Shown here piece by piece: positions 26,683 to 35,120 of a stretch of 64,000 nt of DNA. The number at the start of each line of letters is the position of its first letter. Within the stretch, counting starts at the first letter, position 1. The translations under genes and the position numbers were made by a program. Origin of the DNA: Okeanomitos corallinicola TIOX110 (GTDB lineage: Bacteria > Cyanobacteriota > Cyanobacteriia > Cyanobacteriales > Nostocaceae); the NCBI RefSeq assembly GCF_038050375.1, contig NZ_CP150886.1, positions 3,513,318 to 3,577,317 of the forward strand, given 5' to 3'. A model generated the notes under the pieces. It was given only the letters and a program-made list of their open reading frames with translations, ran no database searches and was not told the DNA's origin.

Positions 26683-28131
26683 ATGACACTTGCTCAAACC
26701 CAAAATCATACAAATTCTAGTAATCCTCTTCTCAATCTTAATTATGAAAATGCCTTAGAATCTCTAGGTAATGATTACTATGATGAAGTTGCAGCAGAGG
26801 AATTTCCTCAACATATTTTACGCTGGCGTAATGATTCACTGTTACCAAGTTTAGGACTAGATCCACAAGTAGTTAAAGACGAAGATTTTATTCATGCTTT
26901 TGGGAAATTCCAAGGTAGAAAACCTTTTTTAGCACTACGTTATCACGGTTATCAATTTGGTGAATATAACTCCCAATTAGGTGATGGTAGAGGTTTTCTT
27001 TATGGACAAATACGCGGAACAGATAACGAATTATACGATTTTGGCACAAAAGGTTCAGGCAGAACTCCCTACTCCCGTGGTGGTGACGGAATGCTCACCC
27101 TGAAAGGAGGAGTTCGGGAAGTTTTAGCAGCGGAAGCATTACACCGTTTAGGAGTAAAAACTTCTCGCTGTTTAAGTATGATTGAAACAGGCCTAGGTTT
27201 ATGGCGGGGAGATGAACCTTCTCCCACTCGTTCCTCAGTGATGATTAGAATGAGTAAATCTCATATTCGGTTTGGAACTTTTGAAAGATTAAATTATTTA
27301 AAACGTCCTGATCTAACTCAAAAATTATTAGATCATGTCATTAATGAATATTATCAAAACCTGAAATATGATGATGATAAATATGCTTTATTTTATGCAG
27401 AATTAGTAAAACGAGTTGCGGAGTTGGTAGCACAATGGATGGCAGCTGGTTTTTGTCATGCGGTATTGAATACTGATAATATGTCAATTACTGGAGAAAG
27501 TTTTGATTATGGACCATATGCTTTTATTCCTCACTATGATCTATACTTTACCGCTGCCTATTTTGACTATTATCGTCGCTATTGTTACGGTCAGCAACCA
27601 AGTATTTGCCATTTAAATTTAGAACTCCTACAAGAACCATTAAAGGCAATTATTAATATCCATGATTTACAAAGTGGTTTAAGTAAATTTGCAGAATACT
27701 ATCGGCAAGAATACCGTAGTTTAATGTTGAAAAAGTTGGGTTTTGAGGATTCATTATTTCCCCAAGCTGATGATTTATTGGAATTGACAATTACTTTTTT
27801 GAAAGATAGTCAAATTAATTATCATCAATTCTTTGCGGATATGGCACGGACATTTTCCATTAAATGGCGTGATGAACCAGCCTTAGTTATGAATGGTTCT
27901 GATATTATTCCCACAGTGGGAGCATCAGCAGTCTTTGATAATTGGTGTATTCTTTATCATCAAATTCTCAATAATTTTGACCTAGAGGAAATAGAAGTAA
28001 TTGCTAAAACTTTGCACAAGCATAATCCCCAGGCTAACTTATTAAGACCTGTAATTGAGGATATCTGGCAACCAATAGTAGACGCAGATAATTGGCAACC
28101 TTTTTATGATTTAGTGGGACAATTTCAGTAA
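26683..28131 (+). CDS. selO: protein adenylyltransferase SelO (YdiU/UPF0061 family)
   Basis: A 482-aa pseudokinase-fold protein that in other bacteria AMPylates protein hydroxyl groups and helps in redox stress. Family motifs include [35 protein letters not shown] (nucleotide site), [14 protein letters not shown] and [19 protein letters not shown], whose Asn and Asp bind metal. The length fits. A strong hairpin follows the stop. Confidence 0.92.
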   Translation: MTLAQTQNHTNSSNPLLNLNYENALESLGNDYYDEVAAEEFPQHILRWRNDSLLPSLGLDPQVVKDEDFIHAFGKFQGRKPFLALRYHGYQFGEYNSQLGDGRGFLYGQIRGTDNELYDFGTKGSGRTPYSRGGDGMLTLKGGVREVLAAEALHRLGVKTSRCLSMIETGLGLWRGDEPSPTRSSVMIRMSKSHIRFGTFERLNYLKRPDLTQKLLDHVINEYYQNLKYDDDKYALFYAELVKRVAELVAQWMAAGFCHAVLNTDNMSITGESFDYGPYAFIPHYDLYFTAAYFDYYRRYCYGQQPSICHLNLELLQEPLKAIINIHDLQSGLSKFAEYYRQEYRSLMLKKLGFEDSLFPQADDLLELTITFLKDSQINYHQFFADMARTFSIKWRDEPALVMNGSDIIPTVGASAVFDNWCILYHQILNNFDLEEIEVIAKTLHKHNPQANLLRPVIEDIWQPIVDADNWQPFYDLVGQFQ

Positions 28132-28137
28132 TACACT

Positions 28138-28180
28138 AGCTATCAGCATTGAGGTTGAAAAGTTTTGCTGATAGCTTTTA
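28138..28180 (+). terminator. Rho-independent terminator after selO
   Basis: An 11-bp perfect stem, AGCTATCAGCA (28138-28148) with TGCTGATAGCT (28166-28176), is followed by TTTTA. It starts 6 bp after the selO stop and separates it from the convergent regulator gene. Confidence 0.8.
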
Positions 28181-28191
28181 CTTAGATATGA

Positions 28192-29187
28192 TTAAGTTTT
28201 CCCTGATACTTTTGCTTTACGAATAGCCTGTTCTACTAGCTCTATTAAACTCTGTGGACTCATTTTTTTACTGGGAACAATAGTAGCAATTCCTATACTT
28301 AAATTAAAATCTTTATTTCCTGTTAACTGGGGATGATCAAGCTTTACTTGTTCTATTTTTTCCCTAATTAATTTTCCTATATAAACAGCACCTTTGGAGT
28401 CTGTGCTAGGTAGTATTACAGCAAATTTATTATTCTCATAGCAAGCTACTAAATCACTTGATCTCTTGACAACTGACTTGATTGCTTGAGCTAGTTGTTG
28501 GAGGATTTGATCTTTTTTAGCATTATTTATATTTTGGGAAAAATCAAAATTGCACAATAATAATGAAAGAGGTAACTGTTTTGTATCCAGTTTTTTCCAC
28601 TGAGAATTGAAGTATTCATCAAATTTTTTCCGGTTAGCTAACCTGGTGATGGTATCAAATAGAATAACTGGTTGCAAACTCTGATTAACAGAAACCAAAG
28701 CATTTGTTAAATGTTTATGTTCATCCATTTGTTTTCCTAAAGTTTGATGATAATTGATTAATTGTTGATTCTGATCATAAATGATTAACTTACGTCTAAC
28801 TTGTGTTAATACTTCTTCATCTTCAAATGGCTTAGTGATACAGTCTACTCTGTCCATTTCAAAGTTTCTGATTTTTTCTGTAATTTGTTTTTCGCTACCC
28901 ATGAAAAGTATGGGAGTGTTAATAGTCTCTTTTTCACATTTGAAATGTTGATAAACTGGATAACCATTAATATCTGGGATGTTTATATCCAAAATAATTA
29001 AATCTGGAATTTGCTTTTTTGCAATATCTAGAGCTTTTTTGCCACTGATAGCTTTTTTAACTTTAAATCCTGGCAATTCTAAGATTTTAGAAAGTAGATG
29101 TAAATGCCCTAAATTATGATCAACTAGTAATATTAAAGTATTATTTTTATCTAGTTGAGACTTATCTTTAGATATTGACAGGAGCAT
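28192..29187 (-). CDS. response regulator with degenerate GGDEF domain
   Basis: A 331-aa protein. Residues 17-135 form a receiver domain with Asp67 as phosphorylation site (LIILDINIPDINGY) and Lys119 in ITKPF. A coiled linker follows, then a GGDEF-like domain from about 175 (FDTITRLANRKKFDEYF). The signature at 251-255 reads ENNKF instead of GGDEF, so diguanylate cyclase activity is not expected; the fold (FAVILPSTDSKGA) is otherwise kept. It may bind nucleotide or a partner instead of making c-di-GMP. It stands alone. Confidence 0.88.
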   Translation of the reverse strand: MLLSISKDKSQLDKNNTLILLVDHNLGHLHLLSKILELPGFKVKKAISGKKALDIAKKQIPDLIILDINIPDINGYPVYQHFKCEKETINTPILFMGSEKQITEKIRNFEMDRVDCITKPFEDEEVLTQVRRKLIIYDQNQQLINYHQTLGKQMDEHKHLTNALVSVNQSLQPVILFDTITRLANRKKFDEYFNSQWKKLDTKQLPLSLLLCNFDFSQNINNAKKDQILQQLAQAIKSVVKRSSDLVACYENNKFAVILPSTDSKGAVYIGKLIREKIEQVKLDHPQLTGNKDFNLSIGIATIVPSKKMSPQSLIELVEQAIRKAKVSGKT

Positions 29188-29677
29188 AACTAATTGTACC
29201 TAGTTGAAGATATGTTGATAATTGCATCAAAATGCAATGTAAAATGCAAGTAAGTTGAGGCAAAAAAAATTGAGTATAATCATATTTATGTGTTTAGATA
29301 TAAGATGCAATATCTAAAGTGCTTGTTTATATGAAAACTTAACCTGAGAAAATTCCACATCTAAACTCAGAAATCTTACTGTCATCTGATTGGCTACAAA
29401 AGTAGATATACCCTGTGTCATTTTGTATAATGCTAAAGGAATCCACATAGTTAAAAATTAAATGCCATTAGATACTTACACTGAATTTTTGGAGAAAATC
29501 AGGATTATTAAGTCTTAAATTTCTTAAATTTAACATTTTAAAATCCCATGTAGAAGCTGAGTGCAGCATCTTTTGGTAGCATATAGCTTTTGCAGTATGG
29601 TTTTTAATACTCAGTGATACATCCGTTTATTGTGTTAAGAAATGCACATTTCATAAGTATAGATATGATCATTACAA
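29188..29677. other. 490-bp intergenic region
   Basis: AT-rich DNA between two leftward genes. I see no open frame, repeat or hairpin that I can support. Confidence 0.4.
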
Positions 29678-30718
29678 CTAGCAACTTAGTATTGTACTAA
29701 AACAGTGATCAGTATCAACTTTGACAATAACATCAACTTTAGAGGATGTGAGCAAGGGTTTGATGAATAGTTCTGGATGCAGCGATCGCCAAAAATAATT
29801 GACAAATTCCTCTATTTCTGCATCATTCATCCCTGACTTACCAGCAGCAATCATTTTCTGTTCTGCTTGTTTACGCCATATTAAAGAGCAACGATAATCA
29901 CTGGGATCAAGTGCTATCAAGTTATCTAAGCGTTGCCATAATGGTAAATAAGCTCGTAATTGCTCGTTCATATCTTGGGCAAAAGCCCGGTCTTGATCTG
30001 TGATAATAGGCACTGGTGCAGTAGTAAAAGCCTGGGGATCAATGGGAACTACACCGACAAACCAACCTTCAAACAGGACGATATCAATGTTGGTAACAAT
30101 TTCTGGGGTAGTGCGATCGCCAGCACCCGCATAAGCTGATTTATCAAAGCGAGGAACTGTCACAGGACTATTGCCTTGACGGATTTGATCAAGTACACTT
30201 AAACCTAAGTTGATATCATGAGTTCCTGGGGGACCGCGCCATATCAAGCGGGGATCTTGTTGCTGTAAAGCCAAGCGATCGCCATAGGTCTTGTATAAAT
30301 CATCTAAAGATAAACTCAAGGTACTGTATCCCAACTGCTGGAGAATTAAACTCAGCACTTGGCACATAGTGGTTTTACCTGTTCCTTGTCCACCTAAAAT
30401 ACCCTGAACAAAAGCCCTACTTAAATTTTGACGACTCGCTGCAATTTTCATGGCCAAAGGTAGCCATAAATCCCACAGCACTTGTAACATAGCTGGAGTA
30501 GGCATTTGCAGGTTAGTTTCGCAAAATTGGTTAAAAGTGGGAAAAACTAATTTTAGTAAGTGCGATCGCTCAAAAATGACTTGAGCCACATTATCTTTAG
30601 TAATATCGAAAACCTTAGCTCGTTGATGATCTGCTAATGCTGCTGTTTGTGCGGAAACTTGCCAAGCTGTATCTGTTTCACCCGTGAGCAAAAACTCATT
30701 CAGTAAATCACTGAGCAT
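29678..30718 (-). CDS. D-glycerate 3-kinase (GLYK type)
   Basis: A 346-aa P-loop kinase. The Walker A is GGQGTGKTTM near residue 110, followed by LSLSLDDLYKTYGDRLAL and WRGPPGTHD, the pattern shared with plant and cyanobacterial glycerate 3-kinase, the last enzyme of the photorespiratory cycle that returns glycerate to the Calvin cycle as 3-phosphoglycerate. The PRFDKSAYAGAGDR segment is also typical. It is upstream of nothing obvious; the ycf20 gene lies 34 bp before it on the same strand and may be co-transcribed. Confidence 0.88.
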   Translation of the reverse strand: MLSDLLNEFLLTGETDTAWQVSAQTAALADHQRAKVFDITKDNVAQVIFERSHLLKLVFPTFNQFCETNLQMPTPAMLQVLWDLWLPLAMKIAASRQNLSRAFVQGILGGQGTGKTTMCQVLSLILQQLGYSTLSLSLDDLYKTYGDRLALQQQDPRLIWRGPPGTHDINLGLSVLDQIRQGNSPVTVPRFDKSAYAGAGDRTTPEIVTNIDIVLFEGWFVGVVPIDPQAFTTAPVPIITDQDRAFAQDMNEQLRAYLPLWQRLDNLIALDPSDYRCSLIWRKQAEQKMIAAGKSGMNDAEIEEFVNYFWRSLHPELFIKPLLTSSKVDVIVKVDTDHCFSTILSC

Positions 30719-30752
30719 AAATCTTACCCCTGACCAGAAATAACCTAAACAC

Positions 30753-31085
30753 TCAAGAACCTAATTTAAAGGCTTCCAAAAATAGACTATAAATGAAACC
30801 TACTTTCAGAAAATTCAAAGTTTCTACCCATAAAGCTTGTCTAGCCATAAAGCTGCGACTATAGAATATTCTGCTAGTAACCTCCGTCATAACCACTAAA
30901 ACAGCAGCTATCACAATGTCTAAAGTAGCCTCCTGTCCCGCAGTCGTAGACACAGCAGAACCCAGAAAAAAACCAAATAACCAACTAATTACAAGTAATG
31001 ATAATCGTCGCCAAGGATTAATAAACCATTGTCCTACAGTTGCAGCAATGGCATCAAACAATTTGTTCAGACGGGTATTTTGCAT
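30753..31085 (-). CDS. ycf20: DUF565/Ycf20-like membrane protein
   Basis: A 110-aa protein with hydrophobic segments LSLLVISWLFGFFLGSAVST and LDIVIAAVLVVMTEVTSRIF and a third near the C terminus. The core matches DUF565, known as Ycf20 in plastids, where plant homologs are linked to non-photochemical quenching. The ATG at 31085 is preferred over a TTG four codons upstream. It probably shares a transcript with the glycerate kinase gene. Confidence 0.82.
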   Translation of the reverse strand: MQNTRLNKLFDAIAATVGQWFINPWRRLSLLVISWLFGFFLGSAVSTTAGQEATLDIVIAAVLVVMTEVTSRIFYSRSFMARQALWVETLNFLKVGFIYSLFLEAFKLGS

Positions 31086-31346
31086 AAACGTGATCAATAA
31101 CAGGAAAGATAAATCAAGTCAAAAGTCGAAAGTTAACAAACTCTGGCCTATCTGCTAATAACTACAGCGGTTTCCGCTCTTATGAGATACATCTTAGCCC
31201 CCTCATCGCACCCCCCTCAATCCCCCCGCAACGGGGGGAAGAAAAGGATAAACTTTTGATATTGGAGGGGGTTGGGGGTGGGGTTCTTGTACCTCACAAC
31301 ATCGGGAAGTGCTGTAATAAAAATTTTATCCCTAAAAACTAACATT

Positions 31347-31907
31347 ATGAAAACTTCTATGTATCGCAACTTAGCCGTAATCACTTGTACCGTGGGACTA
31401 CTCGGACTCGTAGTCGGATGTTTAGGAGTAAGTGTATCTTTTGAGCCAGACCAACCAAACATAATATCAACATTAGTAGATGAAACACCCATACCAGATA
31501 TAACACCAACAGAAACACATATCTCTCCCAGTCAAGCCGATATTACCAGCACCAGTAACAAACAAGTCAAAAAACCAACTCCTGGCAGTTTGCGAATTAG
31601 TAATCAAACAAATCAACCCATCCGCCTGGCTATATTAACGCAACAATCAAAAACCAAAAACTCATCATCTCGTAAAAGTCAGTATAACCCTCCAGCCCAT
31701 TGGGATTTTTATCCCCAAGAAGGTAGTCAAAAAGGGTTAATTTTGTACTTACCAAAGGGTAACTTAAAACTAGAAACAGGAGATATTTTAGTAGCCTTTG
31801 CCCAAGATGGTTCTCGTAGCTATTGGGGACCATATATCGTGGGGGAAACTTCCTCACCAAAATGGAATTCCCAAACCCAAGAATGGCAACTTACACTAAC
31901 TCCATAA
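31347..31907 (+). CDS. lipoprotein upstream of moxR
   Basis: A 186-aa predicted lipoprotein. The hydrophobic N terminus ends in a lipobox LVVGC with Cys25. A Thr/Ser/Pro-rich linker runs to about residue 75, followed by PGSLRISNQTNQPIRLAILT and a compact beta-rich domain ending SYWGPYIVGETSSP. I do not recognise the domain. The ATG at 31347 is chosen because the longer frame adds a non-signal leader. It lies 29 bp before moxR and probably belongs to the same operon. Confidence 0.72.
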   Translation: MKTSMYRNLAVITCTVGLLGLVVGCLGVSVSFEPDQPNIISTLVDETPIPDITPTETHISPSQADITSTSNKQVKKPTPGSLRISNQTNQPIRLAILTQQSKTKNSSSRKSQYNPPAHWDFYPQEGSQKGLILYLPKGNLKLETGDILVAFAQDGSRSYWGPYIVGETSSPKWNSQTQEWQLTLTP

Positions 31908-31936
31908 TAGAGATGAAATAAACTCAATCAATAAAA

Positions 31937-32899
31937 ATGTCCAACAACAATTCACCCAAGCATATTACCTCTGGTCAAGAAATTTATCAGAGAATATCTG
32001 ACAACATTCAAAAAGTCATTAAAGGTCAATCTAACGCAATTAGAAAACTACTAGCTGCCTTTGCCAGTGGTGGACATATTTTACTAGAAGATTATCCCGG
32101 TACAGGGAAAACAACCTTAGCTAAAGCTTTAGCATTTTCCGTTGATGTTAACTTTAAACGTATTCAATTTACCCCCGATTTATTACCATCAGATATCTTG
32201 GGAGTTTCGATTTTAAACCCCAACGCGCAAACATTTAAATTCCACGAAGGTCCGATTTTTGCCCACATTGTTTTAGCTGATGAAATCAATCGCGCTTCCC
32301 CTCGTACCCAGTCAGCATTATTAGAAGCAATGGCAGAATTTCAAGTTACAGTTGATGGTAACTTACGCAAATTAAAAGATCCATTTTTTGTCATTGCCAC
32401 ACAAAACCCCGTAGAATCTCGCGGAACTTATCCCCTCCCCGAAGCACAAATGGATCGGTTTGCCATTCAATTTAGTTTAGGATATATTTCCCCAGAAGAA
32501 GAAGTTAATTTACTTTCAGATCAAATACAAAAACATCCCATAGAAACCATTCAATCCTGTGTAAATTTAGAAGATATCATCACCTTAAAACAACAAGTTA
32601 AACAAATTAGAATTAGTGCTGAATTAAAACGTTATTTGGTTGATATTGTTAACGCCACGCGCACAGCAGAAGGTGTACAATTAGGAGCAAGTCCGAGAGC
32701 ATCCATAACCTTAATGAAAATTGCCCAAGCACTAGCTTTATTTGATGGTTATGAATTCGTCACACCAGAACATATTCAAGAATTAGCAGTCTCAGTAATT
32801 GCCCATCGTTTGGTTATGCAACCCCAAGCGCGGTTCTCAGGTAAAACCGCAACCAGTGTAGTTGAAGAAATAGTTCAATCTCTCCCTGTTCCTATTTGA
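31937..32899 (+). CDS. MoxR-family AAA+ ATPase
   Basis: A 320-aa AAA+ ATPase. Walker A is DYPGTGKTTLAKAL, Walker B is IVLADEINRASPRTQSALLE, sensor 1 lies in FFVIATQNPVESRGTYPLPE, and the arginine finger region follows. MoxR proteins act as chaperones that assemble or activate partner proteins, and they typically sit beside DUF58 and transglutaminase genes, as here. The DUF58 partner lies 860 bp downstream, beyond two unrelated small genes. Confidence 0.93.
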   Translation: MSNNNSPKHITSGQEIYQRISDNIQKVIKGQSNAIRKLLAAFASGGHILLEDYPGTGKTTLAKALAFSVDVNFKRIQFTPDLLPSDILGVSILNPNAQTFKFHEGPIFAHIVLADEINRASPRTQSALLEAMAEFQVTVDGNLRKLKDPFFVIATQNPVESRGTYPLPEAQMDRFAIQFSLGYISPEEEVNLLSDQIQKHPIETIQSCVNLEDIITLKQQVKQIRISAELKRYLVDIVNATRTAEGVQLGASPRASITLMKIAQALALFDGYEFVTPEHIQELAVSVIAHRLVMQPQARFSGKTATSVVEEIVQSLPVPI

Positions 32900-33018
32900 A
32901 AATTTGGGATTTTGGATGGATTACACTAAATAAAGACACTAAAAGGAGTTTATCACCGATAAAAGCAGATAAATACACAGTTGATCAGCTTTATTCTCTA
33001 ATTTAGGAGTTTAAAAAC

Positions 33019-33273
33019 ATGAATACATCTACACCTTTCAATCCTGCTTATGAAGAAATTATTAAATTCATTGCTAGTGGAGTTACACCGCAAAGCTTGG
33101 TTGAATTTCAAGTATCAGAAACAGTAAAGGAAAGAGTTGCTGAATTAATATTTCGTGAAAAAAATGAGACTCTTTCTACTGAAGAGAAATCAGAACTTGA
33201 TCATTATATGGTACTCGAACATTTATTAAGACTAGCAAAAGCTCATGCTTATGAATTTATTACAGAGGAGTGA
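33019..33273 (+). CDS. small acidic protein paired with HNH nuclease
   Basis: An 84-aa helical protein (NPAYEEIIKFIASGVTPQSL, VKERVAELIFREKNETLSTE, LEHLLRLAKAHAYEF). It ends 12 bp before an HNH endonuclease gene, and this two-gene arrangement recurs in cyanobacteria. AGGAG at 33005-33009 precedes the ATG by 9 nt. Its role is unknown; an antitoxin- or partner-like role is a guess from the arrangement. Confidence 0.75.
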   Translation: MNTSTPFNPAYEEIIKFIASGVTPQSLVEFQVSETVKERVAELIFREKNETLSTEEKSELDHYMVLEHLLRLAKAHAYEFITEE

Positions 33274-33285
33274 TAAAATCTGACT

Positions 33286-33729
33286 ATGGATCGTCCTTAT
33301 CTCAATAAAGAACTGCGTCGCTTAGTAGCAAGTCGGGCTGATTTTTTGTGCGAATATTGTCTGATAGAAGAAAAATATACTGCGTTAGGTTGTACCATAG
33401 ATCATATTATTAGTATTAAACATGGTGGTTCTTCGGATGCTGATAATTTAGCTTATTGCTGTGTGTTTTGTAATCGGTTTAAAGGTAGTGATATTGGTTC
33501 AATTGTTTGGAAAAATAAAGAATTTATCCGGTTTTATCATCCACGCTGGGATAATTGGAGTGAGCATTTCCAATTAGATGATTCTCATATTCAACCTTTA
33601 ACGACGATTGGAGAAGTAACAGCAAGAATATTAGGTTTTAATGATCAACCTCGTTTATTAGAACGTCGAATTTTAATTTCTAAAAAAAGATATCCTTCAT
33701 CATCTGCGATTAACAAAATGAATCTATAA
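33286..33729 (+). CDS. HNH endonuclease
   Basis: A 147-aa HNH protein. The first zinc-like pair is CEYC (in ADFLCEYCLIEE), the HNH core is CTIDHIISIKHGGSSDADNL with the His of IDHI as general base, and the second pair CVFCNRFKG completes a treble-clef zinc finger. The C-terminal half includes HPRWDNWSEHFQ, common to this cyanobacterial subgroup. Which DNA it cuts is unknown. The gene lies between moxR and the DUF58 gene, interrupting their usual neighbourhood. Confidence 0.88.
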   Translation: MDRPYLNKELRRLVASRADFLCEYCLIEEKYTALGCTIDHIISIKHGGSSDADNLAYCCVFCNRFKGSDIGSIVWKNKEFIRFYHPRWDNWSEHFQLDDSHIQPLTTIGEVTARILGFNDQPRLLERRILISKKRYPSSSAINKMNL

Positions 33730-33761
33730 TTCTATATCTTAAAATTATATGTTTACCTAAA

Positions 33762-35120
33762 ATGCAAAAACTTATCTACCAAATATATCATTTTAATTCC
33801 TCTCTCCAACACAGACTCAGAAAACGAGTAACCATGAGTGGGTTTACAGTCATTTTGTGTTTAATTTTTGCCGCTGCTTTGGGTATAGATACTACTCAAA
33901 ATATGACCTATCAAATATTTACATTTTTAGTATCTATTCTCATCATCTCTACTATTTTTAGTTTCTTCTTTCGTTCTCGCTTTAGTGCAACTCGTACCTT
34001 ACCAAAATTTGCCACAGTAGGAGTCAAATTAAAATACAAAATTATTATTCATAATAAAAGCGATCAAACACAACTAAATCTAAAACTATTTGAAAATTTT
34101 GCTGACCCTCGTCCTACATTCAAAGAATTTATTGAAACGCCAGAACCAGAAGAATATAAACGCACATCTTTAGATATTAAACTCGGTTCTTATCGTTGGT
34201 TATGGTTAGTTTCTCGCAAACAGTGCGGAACAGCTAAAACCTTAGAATTACCAGCACTAAAACCCCAGAGTAAAACTGAAATTATTGGCGAAATTACACC
34301 AAGTCATCGCGGTTTAATGCGATTGGTTAGTTTAACTATAGCTAGACCTGATCCCCTGGGCATTTTTAATGCTTGTCAAACTATTTCTGCACCCCAATCT
34401 TTATTAATTCTCCCTCAATTATATCAACTTCCACCAATTCAATTACCAGGTTTTAGTAAATATCAATCTGGTGGAGTAGCTTTAGCTTCTTCTGTCGGTG
34501 ATGCAGAAGAATTTCGCTCTTTAAGAGAATATCGTCCTGGTGACTCTATCCGCAAAATTCACTGGAAAAGTTGGGCTAAAATTGGTAAACCTATTGTTAA
34601 AGAAGAACAGGATGAGTTTTTTGTCCGTCATGCTTTAATTTTAGATACATTTCAACCAGAAAAATATAGTCAAATTCTCGAAACAGCTATATCATTGTCA
34701 GCTTCTTTAGCTTCTGATGTCCAAACCCAAGAATCTTTATTAGATTTAATGTTTGTGGGTAATGAAGCCTATTGTTTTACCTTTGGGAGAGGACTTAGTC
34801 ACACAGACAAAATGTTAGAAATTCTCGCTTCTGTAGGTGCTTGTCGAGATCAAGATTTCGATTCTATCATTCCTGTGGTGTTAGAAAAGATTTCTATGTT
34901 AAGCGGTTGTATTTGTATATTTTTATCTTGGGATGAAGCCAGGAAAAAGTTAATAGAATATCTAGAACAAATGAATATACATACATTAGTTTTTATTCTT
35001 AGTGAGAATAAAACAGATGATTTTGACAACTTACAAAAAACTGAATTTATTAAGTATAACCTAGCCAAATTTCATGTTTTAAATATTCATAATATCCAAC
35101 AGGAATTAATGCGATTATGA
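33762..35120 (+). CDS. DUF58-family protein
   Basis: A 452-aa protein with two close transmembrane helices at about residues 26-68, then a large cytoplasmic part. The DUF58 signature is the YRPGDSIRKIHWKSWAKIGK segment at about residues 254-273, followed by a VWA-like fold (LILDTFQPEKYSQ). DUF58 proteins work with MoxR ATPases and transglutaminase-like proteins in envelope processes. The stop overlaps the start of the next gene by 4 bp (ATGA), so translation is probably coupled. Confidence 0.9.
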   Translation: MQKLIYQIYHFNSSLQHRLRKRVTMSGFTVILCLIFAAALGIDTTQNMTYQIFTFLVSILIISTIFSFFFRSRFSATRTLPKFATVGVKLKYKIIIHNKSDQTQLNLKLFENFADPRPTFKEFIETPEPEEYKRTSLDIKLGSYRWLWLVSRKQCGTAKTLELPALKPQSKTEIIGEITPSHRGLMRLVSLTIARPDPLGIFNACQTISAPQSLLILPQLYQLPPIQLPGFSKYQSGGVALASSVGDAEEFRSLREYRPGDSIRKIHWKSWAKIGKPIVKEEQDEFFVRHALILDTFQPEKYSQILETAISLSASLASDVQTQESLLDLMFVGNEAYCFTFGRGLSHTDKMLEILASVGACRDQDFDSIIPVVLEKISMLSGCICIFLSWDEARKKLIEYLEQMNIHTLVFILSENKTDDFDNLQKTEFIKYNLAKFHVLNIHNIQQELMRL

